Origin: an uncultured Collinsella sp.
GTDB taxonomy: Bacteria > Actinomycetota > Coriobacteriia > Coriobacteriales > Coriobacteriaceae
Assembly (NCBI GenBank): GCA_958408685.1
Contig: CATYLC010000009.1
Coordinates: forward strand, 1 to 64,000
DNA: 64,000 nucleotides
Reading direction: 5' to 3'
A program made the translations under genes and the position numbers. A model generated the notes under the pieces. It saw nothing but the letters and a program-made list of their open reading frames with translations, searched no databases and was not told the origin of the DNA. Positions within the stretch are counted from its first letter, which is position 1, and each line of letters starts with the position of its first letter. Positions 1 to 7,940 of the stretch are shown one piece after another.

Positions 1-20
1 GAATCCTATACGCCGCACCA
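1..20 (+). tRNA. 3' end of a tRNA gene cut by the window edge
   Basis: The first 20 bases read as the end of a T-loop, the 3' side of the T-stem, a 7-base acceptor strand (ACGCCGC), discriminator A and an encoded CCA. A rho-independent terminator follows at 33-59. The anticodon lies outside the window, so the amino acid cannot be assigned. Confidence 0.75.
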
Positions 21-32
21 TTTGAGCTTGAA

Positions 33-59
33 GCCTCCGGCAACGGGGGCTTTTCTTTT
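33..59 (+). terminator. Rho-independent terminator after the tRNA
   Basis: A 7-bp stem GCCTCCG/CGGGGGC (one G-T pair) with a GCAA tetraloop is followed directly by a T-rich run. It ends the tRNA transcript. Confidence 0.8.
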
Positions 60-60
60 A

Positions 61-88
61 TGGCGGCATCCCATGGATTCGAACCTCG
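61..88 (-). other. tRNA 3'-end-like fragment
   Basis: Read on the minus strand, a T-loop TTCGAAT is followed by exactly 5 (CCATG) and 7 (GGATGCC) bases, then G and CCA, which is the spacing of a tRNA T-stem, acceptor stem and 3' end. The 5' T-stem pairs only partly and no matching acceptor 5' strand is found about 70 bases away, so this is at most a remnant or attachment-site scar. It could be coincidence. Confidence 0.3.
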
Positions 89-205
89 GTCGAGGCGCGA
101 ACGTGAAGCGGACTATTTCTTATCGACTCGTGTAAGATTCCGAGTAGGTGTCGCGGCCCATCCGCGACCACTCCTTCTTTCAACGACTGATCAGGGTGAT
201 ATTTC

Positions 206-2647
206 GTGGCAGAGCGTCCGACATACAAGCTCAGGTTTCTCGACCCCAAAAAGCGTTTTCCATCGATGCCAGAGCAGCCTGCGGGGCGCTCATATGGTGT
301 TGTCTGGAAAGTGTTTGGCGAGGACCCCAAAGAGTCGTGCTATGTCGTCGAATTCGTCGGCAAAACTCACATATCGCTCTTGGGCTACGTGAGCGTGTCG
401 GGCAAGGTTTATAAGGTTGATCGTCCTGTTCGGGAAGTACCGTTGCCCGAGGACCCTGACATGGAGCTGGTCCTTCACGAGTCCGATTCCAGTATTGGCG
501 AGATTATGGTGAGGGAAGCTAACGGTGCAATGCGCGCGTGTGCGCGAACTGCCGGCTCTCCCGAAGGCCCCATGCGCGAGCAGTCCGACCACGAGACATG
601 GAATTCGACCCGCGCCCTTCCTTTCGGCGAGTTCATGGCCTCGATGTTCTTGCGCTACGTGATATTTGCCAACTCTGAAAGCGCTATTGCGAACACGGCG
701 GGCGTCGACGGTCTCGATGCAGGCATGCAAAACGTTGTCGACAAGATCAAACTCGTAAAGTTGCCCGAGCCGGTCGAGGTGTTTTTGGGCTTTGACACGG
801 CACCGCTCCCCGATGCTATCGAGACGCTGCTTTACCGTGTTGACCATGCCGAGAATCCGAGCGGTATCGAGCGTTATGCCGCCGCCCTGATGAGCGAGAT
901 CGACTTGCCCCGTCTGCGCACCATTGCTGCCAAGTCCGAAATGAGCCTAGCGCGCATTGACCGCTCAAAGCTGTTCTATCTCAATTTTGATCGTAGCCTG
1001 CTGGACCAGGACGAGATTGACATGCTGCTTGCCATCGAGTGCCGTCTCAACCGCCTCTCCGGCATCCTTGAGCGCATCGGGGCCGGATTGGTCCCCGCGG
1101 CATCCTCGCCGAGCCTTGAGGGCTGCGCGCTCTTTGATGCGTGGCATATCGCCAAGACAACCAACGATGTTCCCCGACTGCTCGATACGACCTCGAGCGA
1201 CAACCCGTGGGGCAAACCCGGAACGGTAGCTTGCCAGCCGGGCGGTGAGTGGGATGTGCGTACCCGCTTCGCGCGTATCGTCGAGGCGCTTAACGTGGTC
1301 ACACGGCTCGACTATACCTATCGGGCAAACGTTGCCGAGGGGATTATGCTCGTTCGGTTTGGGCACTCTGTCGTGGATGCCATGCCACAGCGTGAATACG
1401 ACGCTCAGGAGGATGTCTGGCGCGAGTTGGACGAGAACGCGCGTGTGATTTGGGCCGCGGAGCACGACGCGCGCGTGGCGCTTACGCTGGCAGCGGCTTG
1501 CTTTGCCGCAGGTGCCTGCATTGCGCGCTGCTATGTTCAGATTGCGGCTCCCGACGGCGAGCAGGGCGAGCGCGTCATTGCAACATATTCCTTTGGGCGT
1601 GCGGCCTATCTGGCCAATTGCGTGCCTGTCGCCAAGGATCTTGAGAGCATGGATATGGACGATATGCCGTGCAAGCGCATGCTTGAGGCATATGAGTCGG
1701 ACGCGCCGGATGCGATTGAGCCTGCAGAGGTTCACGCTCGCCCGCGTGACGACCACCGTTCGCTGCCGCCGGCGTTGCGCGACCTGCTGCTTGCCGATAC
1801 GGCTGATGAGCTCGAGGTCATGGAGATGGACGATGACCCGTATGTGGCGCGCGTCGTCGAGTTGCGCGAGCAGGCAAAAGTTGACCGTGCAAGCGCGTTT
1901 GAGGGCTTCTCCCGTCTTGTTGAGGAGTTGGAGGCTAAGTGCGCCGTTGCCGAGCTTTTGGCAACGGGTCCGGTCCAGACGCAGTTTTGCGACAACCAGC
2001 TGGTGCGTATGGTGCTGCCGGTAATGGAGGAAGATCGCTCGGTGCGCATCCTGCGCGCTCCCGACGCGCTCTACTTTGCTCAGCACGAGATCTGCAGCTT
2101 TTACGCCGAGCAGGAGGATTTTGAACGGGCATTGCCCGAGGTGCGTCGTCTTTACGATCTGGCTCGCTCGTCCATGCAATCGCACTTTGCGCTCATCAAC
2201 GTGCTGGCGCGCCTGGAGCGCTTTGACGAGATTATCGAGGTGGCGCGACACGGCCTGCGCATTGCCAGCGACCGCCCCTCAATCGGTTATCTGTTCTATC
2301 GTCTGGCGTTTGCCTATTGGAACTGCGACCAGCTCGAGCTCGCGTTGGCGTGCTACCGCCTCGTGCCGCGCGGCGAGGAGTCGGGTAGCAGCGCGTTGGA
2401 GGAAATGCAGGGCCTTATGAACGAGATGGGCGTCAATGAGCCGCCGACGTTCGAGGATGCGGTTGAGACCATCCGTAAAGCCGGGCTCGAGCTGCCTCCC
2501 GTGCCCGCCGTGACCAACCAGCTGGCGGATGCTGCCGTGCAGTTGGTCGATAACGGCTTCTTTTTCCTGGCGCGCGTCTGCATCTTCCAAATGTGGCGCA
2601 CCATGGGCAACGACGAACTTGGCTCCCTCAACCGCTCGTTGGGGTAG
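206..2647 (+). CDS. Hypothetical 813-aa protein with TPR-like C-terminal region
   Basis: The function is not recognised. The protein is soluble and acidic, with no signal peptide or membrane segment seen. The N-terminal 100 residues are beta-rich in appearance. Roughly residues 620-760 contain helical pairs typical of tetratricopeptide repeats (for example ALYFAQHEICSFYAEQEDF and IGYLFYRLAFAYWNCDQ), suggesting a scaffold or protein-interaction role. The start is a GTG preceded by AGGGTGAT at suitable distance; an ATG 60 bases downstream has a weaker site. It stands alone between a tRNA end and an ATPase gene and reads in one unbroken frame with codon use like its neighbours. Confidence 0.8.
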   Translation: MAERPTYKLRFLDPKKRFPSMPEQPAGRSYGVVWKVFGEDPKESCYVVEFVGKTHISLLGYVSVSGKVYKVDRPVREVPLPEDPDMELVLHESDSSIGEIMVREANGAMRACARTAGSPEGPMREQSDHETWNSTRALPFGEFMASMFLRYVIFANSESAIANTAGVDGLDAGMQNVVDKIKLVKLPEPVEVFLGFDTAPLPDAIETLLYRVDHAENPSGIERYAAALMSEIDLPRLRTIAAKSEMSLARIDRSKLFYLNFDRSLLDQDEIDMLLAIECRLNRLSGILERIGAGLVPAASSPSLEGCALFDAWHIAKTTNDVPRLLDTTSSDNPWGKPGTVACQPGGEWDVRTRFARIVEALNVVTRLDYTYRANVAEGIMLVRFGHSVVDAMPQREYDAQEDVWRELDENARVIWAAEHDARVALTLAAACFAAGACIARCYVQIAAPDGEQGERVIATYSFGRAAYLANCVPVAKDLESMDMDDMPCKRMLEAYESDAPDAIEPAEVHARPRDDHRSLPPALRDLLLADTADELEVMEMDDDPYVARVVELREQAKVDRASAFEGFSRLVEELEAKCAVAELLATGPVQTQFCDNQLVRMVLPVMEEDRSVRILRAPDALYFAQHEICSFYAEQEDFERALPEVRRLYDLARSSMQSHFALINVLARLERFDEIIEVARHGLRIASDRPSIGYLFYRLAFAYWNCDQLELALACYRLVPRGEESGSSALEEMQGLMNEMGVNEPPTFEDAVETIRKAGLELPPVPAVTNQLADAAVQLVDNGFFFLARVCIFQMWRTMGNDELGSLNRSLG

Positions 2648-2736
2648 GGGCGATATAGAGGGGCCGCACCGCGCTATTTGTATCGGCGCGGGCGGGAGGA
2701 CCCGGCAGGATCGGTAAGGCATAAAGCCGCCGAGCC

Positions 2737-2793
2737 TGCTAAAACTGTTAAACTCTGCTAAAGTTGCTAAACTTTGTTAAAGTTGTTAAAACT
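2737..2793 (+). repeat. Six tandem TGYTAAA repeats before the ATPase gene
   Basis: Six copies of a degenerate unit, consensus TGYTAAA(A/G)(C/T)(T), start at 2737, 2746, 2756, 2765, 2775 and 2784, so the spacing alternates 9 and 10 bp, close to one helical turn. The array ends just before the Shine-Dalgarno sequence of the gene at 2810. The paralogue at 52881-53972 has a related array upstream. A protein-binding or autoregulatory site is inferred. Confidence 0.8.
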
Positions 2794-2809
2794 AGCAGAG
2801 GAGGACAGA

Positions 2810-3892
2810 ATGACGAAAGCTGTTAACCCCTTTAAGCCAACGGCGGGCATGAATCCGCCTGAGCTTATCGGACGGGACACTGTTTTGGATGACTTTGCCG
2901 AGGCTCTTGAGAATGGTCCTGGTGCCCCCGATCGACTCATGCGCATCTCGGGCGTCCGAGGCACAGGTAAAACGGTGCTCCTTAATGCATTGGGTGACCT
3001 TGCACGCAAAAAAGGATTCGAGGTCGTTGACGTTGCCTCCAATGCTGGTTTTTGCAATAGAATCCTCGAGGCTCTGCAGCGAAACGTTCGTCTTGAATCA
3101 ATCTCGATTTCCCCATCGATTTTAGGGGTCAGCCTTGGCTCTATGGAGATGTCGAAGTCGGCCTCTCATCTGGGCGAGGCGATGTACGATGCTGCAAAGC
3201 GCGGTGGTCTGCTCATTACGCTCGACGAGATCCAGGATGCCTCAACTGAGGAAATGCGCGAGCTAGGCAATGAGATGCAGCTCTTGATCCGCCAAGGAGC
3301 GAATGTCGCTTTCGCTTTCGCCGGGCTGCCGACATCGGTAGATGGCGTGGTGGTGGATGATACGTTGACGTTCCTTCAGCGAGCCAAACATGTTGAACTT
3401 ACTCGGCTTTCCGATTTTGAAGTTGGCGGATCGTTTGAGGATACGATGAGACGAGCGGGCAAGGAGCTCGACAAAGGTGCCGCTGAGCTATTAACAAAAG
3501 CTTCGGCAGGCTATCCCTTTATGGTCCAGCTGGTCGGATATTACGCTTGGCAGGTTGCTGCGCGCAGTGGGGCGGAGAGCGTGAGCGAAGAGGCGGCTCG
3601 TAAGGGTATCCAGGCGGCTCTTGATAGCTTTAATGCTATGGTGATTGCCCCAGCGCTGCGCAGGGTGTCGGAACGGCAGTTTCAGTATCTCGCGGCGATG
3701 GCTCAATGCGAGGGCGTCGATATCGCCAACGGCGATATCGCCAAGAAGATGGGTTTGCCGGCGAACAAAGTTGGGTCATATCGCAAGCGTCTGATCGATG
3801 CGGGGTTGATTGAGCCCGCGGGCTATGGCTGTGTTTCGTTTGCAATTCCGTACATGCGCGATTATCTGTTGGAGACCGTTCGAGAGAACTAA
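2810..3892 (+). CDS. AAA-type ATP-binding protein with C-terminal winged-helix-like region
   Basis: This is a P-loop ATPase of the family usually annotated as ATP-binding protein, related to AAA_16/Orc1-Cdc6-like proteins. Walker A is GVRGTGKT (residues 48-55) and Walker B with sensor Glu is LLITLDEIQD near 132-142; an FAGLP sensor-1-like segment follows. The last 80 residues look like a winged helix (IAKKMGLPANKVGSYRKRL). The start is the ATG after AGAGGAGGACAGA; an upstream in-frame start would read through the repeat array. A paralogue lies at 52881-53972 with the same NPFKPTAG opening. Role unknown; binding its own upstream repeats is a reasonable inference. Confidence 0.85.
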   Translation: MTKAVNPFKPTAGMNPPELIGRDTVLDDFAEALENGPGAPDRLMRISGVRGTGKTVLLNALGDLARKKGFEVVDVASNAGFCNRILEALQRNVRLESISISPSILGVSLGSMEMSKSASHLGEAMYDAAKRGGLLITLDEIQDASTEEMRELGNEMQLLIRQGANVAFAFAGLPTSVDGVVVDDTLTFLQRAKHVELTRLSDFEVGGSFEDTMRRAGKELDKGAAELLTKASAGYPFMVQLVGYYAWQVAARSGAESVSEEAARKGIQAALDSFNAMVIAPALRRVSERQFQYLAAMAQCEGVDIANGDIAKKMGLPANKVGSYRKRLIDAGLIEPAGYGCVSFAIPYMRDYLLETVREN

Positions 3893-3941
3893 TAAAGAAT
3901 GGGCTGTCCGCGCTGTCGCTGGGGCCGTCCTTGTATCTTTG

Positions 3942-3996
3942 TCTCAATCTGTAACATCTGGAGGGGATTACGGCCTGCAAATGTTACAGATTGAGA
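3942..3996. repeat. Perfect 16-bp inverted repeat between ATPase gene and tRNA-Ser
   Basis: The arms TCTCAATCTGTAACAT (3942-3957) and its exact reverse complement (3981-3996) enclose a 23-base spacer. There is no T-run on either side, so it is not a typical terminator. It may be a small mobile palindromic element or a protein-binding site. Confidence 0.75.
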
Positions 3997-4101
3997 TGAT
4001 TGACTGAGACGTTTACTGGTAAAAGAGAGGTAAAAGAGGAAACGCCTCAAAATTCCCCTTGCCCAACTTCGGCTGTTTGGTTACTATAGAACGGCTGTTA
4101 C

Positions 4102-4192
4102 GGAGAGCTGACCGAGAGGCCGAAGGTGCTCGCCTGCTAAGCGAGTATGCCCCAAAAGGGCATCTGGGGTTCGAATCCCCAGCTCTCCGCCA
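4102..4192 (+). tRNA. tRNA-Ser (anticodon GCT)
   Basis: The acceptor stem is GGAGAGC/GCTCTCC with discriminator G and an encoded CCA. The anticodon loop CTGCTAA lies between CTCGC and GCGAG, giving anticodon GCT, which reads AGC/AGT serine codons. A long variable arm (ATGCCC...GGGCAT) confirms a class II serine tRNA. A TATAGA box at about 4085 is a possible promoter element and a terminator follows. Confidence 0.97.
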
Positions 4193-4206
4193 GTATGACT
4201 TTGAAG

Positions 4207-4232
4207 AAGGGTCCCATTTGGGGCCCTTTTTT
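4207..4232 (+). terminator. Terminator of tRNA-Ser
   Basis: A 9-bp stem AAGGGTCCC/GGGGCCCTT (one G-T pair) with loop ATTT is followed by a T-run. Confidence 0.9.
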
Positions 4233-4368
4233 ATTATCAAGAATGGCGGCTGGGGATTAGAGTCCGAAAGGGCGTGAACATTAGGCAAACACGGGGCGCT
4301 TGAAAACGGGGAGACCCAGGCGTGCTCGTGCACCCCGGTGTGGGGTTCCGAGGGGATGGAGTAGAAAT

Positions 4369-5520
4369 ATGGTAAAGGTCGGGCTGCGTAAGCCGAATCT
4401 AAAGACATCACTCAAGGCAAGAACGACCGGCAGAGCGAAGCGCGCGGTAAAGCGGGCGATAATCCCCGGCTATGGTAAGAAGGGCATGGGGTGGATCAAA
4501 AATCCGAAGAAGGCTGCTTACAATGCCGTATACAGCAGAACGACCGTCGGAGTTGGGGATGTCGCTCGCGCCGTTGCTAAATCAGGCGCTCGGAGCTCGG
4601 CGTCAAGGACGTCCTCAATTACTGTTTCATCGCATGAAATTACACCTTTGGCGAAGCCTGAACAGAAATCTCTCACTCGAGAGATTACGTCGGTTGACGG
4701 GGCAAACAAGGCGCTTTTGCTATGCTTCCTTCTTGGGTGGTCGGGCGCTCATAGGGCGTATGCACGGATGTGGGGTAGCTTCTTTCTATATCTCTTTACC
4801 TTTGGCCTTTTTGGATTTGGTTGGCTGTTTGATATTGTGACACTACTGATGAGACGCTCCGAGCTAAGGCGTCTCGGCGACAGTGATCCGACTCAACAGC
4901 AAGCGCCATGTTCCGTTGATTCTACATTCGATCGAAATGTCGCCGACTCCGGAAATTGGGAACAGCGTGGAGATGGGGAGGCTGCGGCTCGGCTAGAGCT
5001 TCAACGTAAAAACCGTGCCTATATGGAAGAAAACGGCATCGACGTGGAGATGTTTACCGAGGAAAAGGTCGCGGCGGACGCCTTGCGAACCATTGAGTCG
5101 GTATGCCCGTGCATGCTTAGGTTTGACCGAGGCATGAGCGAAGAGGAGCCAAGCATCAGCTTTTGCTCTCCAACAAAGACGGGGAAAATGCCCAAGAATG
5201 TCGTCGAGGCCCGCATTTACCATCAGGACGTGAAGCTATTGATGGATTCCCACGGCTTCGAATTGCCGGAGTATGGTGACAGCATCAATGTCACGATTAG
5301 TTATCTAGCTGATGGGCGCATAAATAAAGTCGATATCCATGGGTTCCATAATGGCCGCTCCGTTAGTGTCTCCATTCGCAGGCGGAGCGACGATCTTGTT
5401 ATGACGAGTGCGGGCACCATCGGAGAAACGGGTGCCTGGCAATCGCTGTGTCCTGGGGCAGACCCCTCAGCTGGGGATCTTTTCAGGGCCTTGACCAAGG
5501 AGGTCGAAAGGATCTACTAG
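4369..5520 (+). CDS. TM2-domain membrane protein with basic N-terminus
   Basis: The first 55 residues are strongly basic and resemble the GLRKPNLKTS...GYGKKGMGWIKNPKKAAYN module found at the start of other actinobacterial and firmicute membrane or phage-linked proteins. A TM2 domain (two helices, ANKALLLCFLLGWSGAHRAY onward) spans about residues 112-165. The C-terminal 170 residues form an uncharacterised soluble domain. The start is the ATG after GGGGATGGAG; an in-frame ATG 69 bases upstream lacks a ribosome site and would encode low-complexity sequence. It stands alone after tRNA-Ser. Function unknown; membrane anchoring of the C-terminal domain is inferred. Confidence 0.75.
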   Translation: MVKVGLRKPNLKTSLKARTTGRAKRAVKRAIIPGYGKKGMGWIKNPKKAAYNAVYSRTTVGVGDVARAVAKSGARSSASRTSSITVSSHEITPLAKPEQKSLTREITSVDGANKALLLCFLLGWSGAHRAYARMWGSFFLYLFTFGLFGFGWLFDIVTLLMRRSELRRLGDSDPTQQQAPCSVDSTFDRNVADSGNWEQRGDGEAAARLELQRKNRAYMEENGIDVEMFTEEKVAADALRTIESVCPCMLRFDRGMSEEEPSISFCSPTKTGKMPKNVVEARIYHQDVKLLMDSHGFELPEYGDSINVTISYLADGRINKVDIHGFHNGRSVSVSIRRRSDDLVMTSAGTIGETGAWQSLCPGADPSAGDLFRALTKEVERIY

Positions 5521-5624
5521 CATGCCCGGTGGACCCGTTTTCAAGGTCCGAAAAGGCACAGCGAAGGTAAACGGCTAGCAATGTCGCTTTGGTGATTCTG
5601 ACGCATCCCGTTTAAGAGGTATTC

Positions 5625-5651
5625 AAAAAGAGGCGCCCCGTTGGACGCCTC
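5625..5651 (-). terminator. Terminator of the DD-carboxypeptidase gene
   Basis: On the minus strand GAGGCG/CGCCTC encloses a 10-base loop and is followed by TTTTTG. It lies about 30 bases past the stop codon of the gene at 5682. Confidence 0.8.
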
Positions 5652-5681
5652 TCCAATCTCAAATGTAATGTTCCCCCAGCC

Positions 5682-7022
5682 CTACACCTCGGGTGCCTTG
5701 GCTACGGTCTCGCTTTCTGCCGTAAGTGGGCGGTTGTCGATGCGGCGGCCCAGGCGGTCGAGTTTTACAAGGAGCCACTCAATGGGATTCGGTCCCGAGC
5801 CTTCCTCGTCGGCAACCAAATCCATGACGGCGATCTTGGTGCCGTCTTGCTTGAGCGTCACGCTGCCCACCTTGTCGCCCACATGCACCGTGCCCGAAAG
5901 GTCATCGTAGGTAACCTTTTCGGTCACCTCTCCAGCAAGCGAAAAGACGGTTGCCTGAGCTGCGGGGTCGGCGAGCGTGGCATCGATCGTCTTGTCCGTC
6001 CAATCGGTCTGGCTAATGCGCGCGATGAGCGGATTGCCGTTGGCGGTCTTTTCCTGCGTGTTGGCGATCGCAACCGTCACCTTGTGGCCGTAGTACCAGT
6101 TGGCAAGGGCGGCCGTGTCGGCAAAGCGCTGGTCGGTGGTGCTGGAGTTCAAAACGACGGTGTAGGTCTCGTCGCCATCGCGGTTGTAGGCTCCCGTAAA
6201 GCAATAGCCGGCATCGTCGGTGGTGCCGGTCTTACCGCCGATATTGCCGTCCTGCCCCAGCAGCTCATTGTGTGTATCCATGGAATGAGAATGGTCGGAA
6301 CCGTCGGCGCCCGTAACCTCAATCCAGGAATCATCGCTCGCTACGACCTCGCGGATCGTGTCGTTTTTCATGGCCTCTTGCATCATCAGCGCTACGTCGT
6401 GTGCGGTTGAGTGCATGTCGCCGGTCCACTCATCAAAGTCCAGACCATGCGGGTTTTCAAAAAGCGTACCGGTGCAGCCGAGCTTCTTGGCGCGCTCGTT
6501 CATGGCCTTCACAAATGTGGCCTCGGCGTCTTTGGTCTTAGGGTCGATCTTCTTACCCACATATTCGGCGAGCACGATGGCGGCGTCGTTGCCCGAGGGA
6601 ATCATCAGGCCGCGCAGGGCCTGTTTTACTGTGAGCTCGTCGCCTTCGAGCAAGCCGGCGGTCGAATTACCCACGGTGGCTGCGGCGTTGCTCACCGTGA
6701 CCTTCTCGTCCATCTTGCAATTCTCGACGGTTAGGATTGCGGTCATGACCTTGGTGATCGAGGCAATCTTGACCTGTTTGTCAGCATCGCGGGCATAGTA
6801 GACGGTGCCGTCTTTGCCCATGACGAGGGCATTGGTCGCATCGATATCGGGCAGGTTTTCAGCCGTGATGCCGCGCGCATCGGCGGTTTTGCCGCAAACA
6901 TTGTCGGTCGTGAGCACTTGGGCGCCGGCGACGGTGGGCGCGCCAGCGGCAAGGGCGATAGCGCAGACAAAGCCGGCGGCAAGCTGGGCTGAGCGCTGTG
7001 CAAAAGAGGTGAGGGGCTTCAC
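5682..7022 (-). CDS. dacA: D-alanyl-D-alanine carboxypeptidase (PBP5/DacA family)
   Basis: This is a penicillin-binding DD-carboxypeptidase that trims the terminal D-Ala from peptidoglycan stem peptides outside the membrane. The three serine-peptidase S11 motifs are present: SITK (Ser88, Lys91), SGN (143-145) and KTG (264-266). A signal peptide precedes them (hydrophobic segment FVCAIALAAGAP, likely cleavage after VAGA), and a PBP5-type C-terminal domain and an amphipathic tail (NPIEWLLVKLDRLGR) follow. The start is uncertain. A GTG at 7022 gives a normal signal peptide; an ATG at 7091 and a GTG at 7133 would add a long extension that covers a TATACT box at 7062-7067. It is divergent from the VanRS-like genes. 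Confidence 0.9.
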   Translation of the reverse strand: MKPLTSFAQRSAQLAAGFVCAIALAAGAPTVAGAQVLTTDNVCGKTADARGITAENLPDIDATNALVMGKDGTVYYARDADKQVKIASITKVMTAILTVENCKMDEKVTVSNAAATVGNSTAGLLEGDELTVKQALRGLMIPSGNDAAIVLAEYVGKKIDPKTKDAEATFVKAMNERAKKLGCTGTLFENPHGLDFDEWTGDMHSTAHDVALMMQEAMKNDTIREVVASDDSWIEVTGADGSDHSHSMDTHNELLGQDGNIGGKTGTTDDAGYCFTGAYNRDGDETYTVVLNSSTTDQRFADTAALANWYYGHKVTVAIANTQEKTANGNPLIARISQTDWTDKTIDATLADPAAQATVFSLAGEVTEKVTYDDLSGTVHVGDKVGSVTLKQDGTKIAVMDLVADEEGSGPNPIEWLLVKLDRLGRRIDNRPLTAESETVAKAPEV

Positions 7023-7219
7023 AGATTTCGCTTTCGACGGGATGGTCTCTTCTGGAACTAGAGTATATCGTTTGCCGGCGTCGGCAATCATCGCGTGCGT
7101 GCGTGGCCCACATCTGCGCCCGAACGGGCACAAGGGTGCTCAAGGCCGACTTAATCACCCACGCTTGTTGTGTGTGGCGTGCGTCGACTCGGGCATAATG
7201 GAGCGCGAGAGGAGCACGC

Positions 7220-7915
7220 ATGAATGAGCGCATTTTGGTAGTTGATGACGAGAAGGCCATCGCCGACTTGGTTGGTATCTACCTTACAAAAGAGGGCTTT
7301 GATGTCCAGATTGCCTATAGCGGGGCCGATGCTGCCAAGGCAATCTTGGAGCAGGAGTTCGATCTGGCGCTGCTGGATGTCATGCTGCCCGATATCGATG
7401 GTTTTGAGTTGCTGCGTACGATCCGTTCCAGCCATACCTATCCCGTGATCATGCTGACGGCGCGTGATGCCCAGCAAGACAAGATCGAGGGCCTTTCGCT
7501 TGGCGCGGACGATTACGTGGTTAAGCCGTTCCGTCCGCTGGAGCTCATCGCGCGCGTGCACGCTCAGCTTCGCCGCTACACCAGCTACGGTAGCCGCTCG
7601 CAGGCGGCCGAGTCGCCGACCATCCAGCTCGACGGCCTGGAGATCAACCGCGATGCTCGTTCCGTGGCAGTGGACGGTTCGCCGGTTCGCCTCACGCCCA
7701 TCGAGTATTCCATCTTGCTGTATCTGGTCGAGCATCATGGCAGCGTGGTGGCCGTTGAGGACCTGTTCCGCGCGGTGTGGAACGAGGACTTTATGCCCGG
7801 TTCCAACAACACGGTGATGGTGCACATTCGCCACCTGCGCGAAAAGATCGGCGACGACGCACAAAAGCCGCGCTTTATCAAAAACGTCTGGGGCGTCGGC
7901 TACATAATCGAATAA
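7220..7915 (+). CDS. OmpR-family response regulator (VanR-like)
   Basis: The receiver domain has acidic residues Asp9-Asp10, phospho-acceptor Asp53 in LLDVMLP and the conserved KPFRP lysine. The C-terminal OmpR/PhoB winged helix ends in IKNVWGVGYIIE. It has full family length (231 aa). The ribosome site GAGAGGAG precedes the ATG. The next gene, 25 bases downstream, encodes its partner kinase. Divergent transcription from a DD-carboxypeptidase gene suggests a cell-wall target, as in VanR systems, but that is inference from context. Confidence 0.92.
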   Translation: MNERILVVDDEKAIADLVGIYLTKEGFDVQIAYSGADAAKAILEQEFDLALLDVMLPDIDGFELLRTIRSSHTYPVIMLTARDAQQDKIEGLSLGADDYVVKPFRPLELIARVHAQLRRYTSYGSRSQAAESPTIQLDGLEINRDARSVAVDGSPVRLTPIEYSILLYLVEHHGSVVAVEDLFRAVWNEDFMPGSNNTVMVHIRHLREKIGDDAQKPRFIKNVWGVGYIIE

Positions 7916-7940
7916 CGCCTTTGATGGTGGGGAAGTGGAT

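Noticed and set aside
4300..4368. N-terminal extension of the TM2 protein from an upstream ATG
   Set aside because: The extension lacks a ribosome site and does not match the conserved basic N-terminus that begins MVKVGLRKP.
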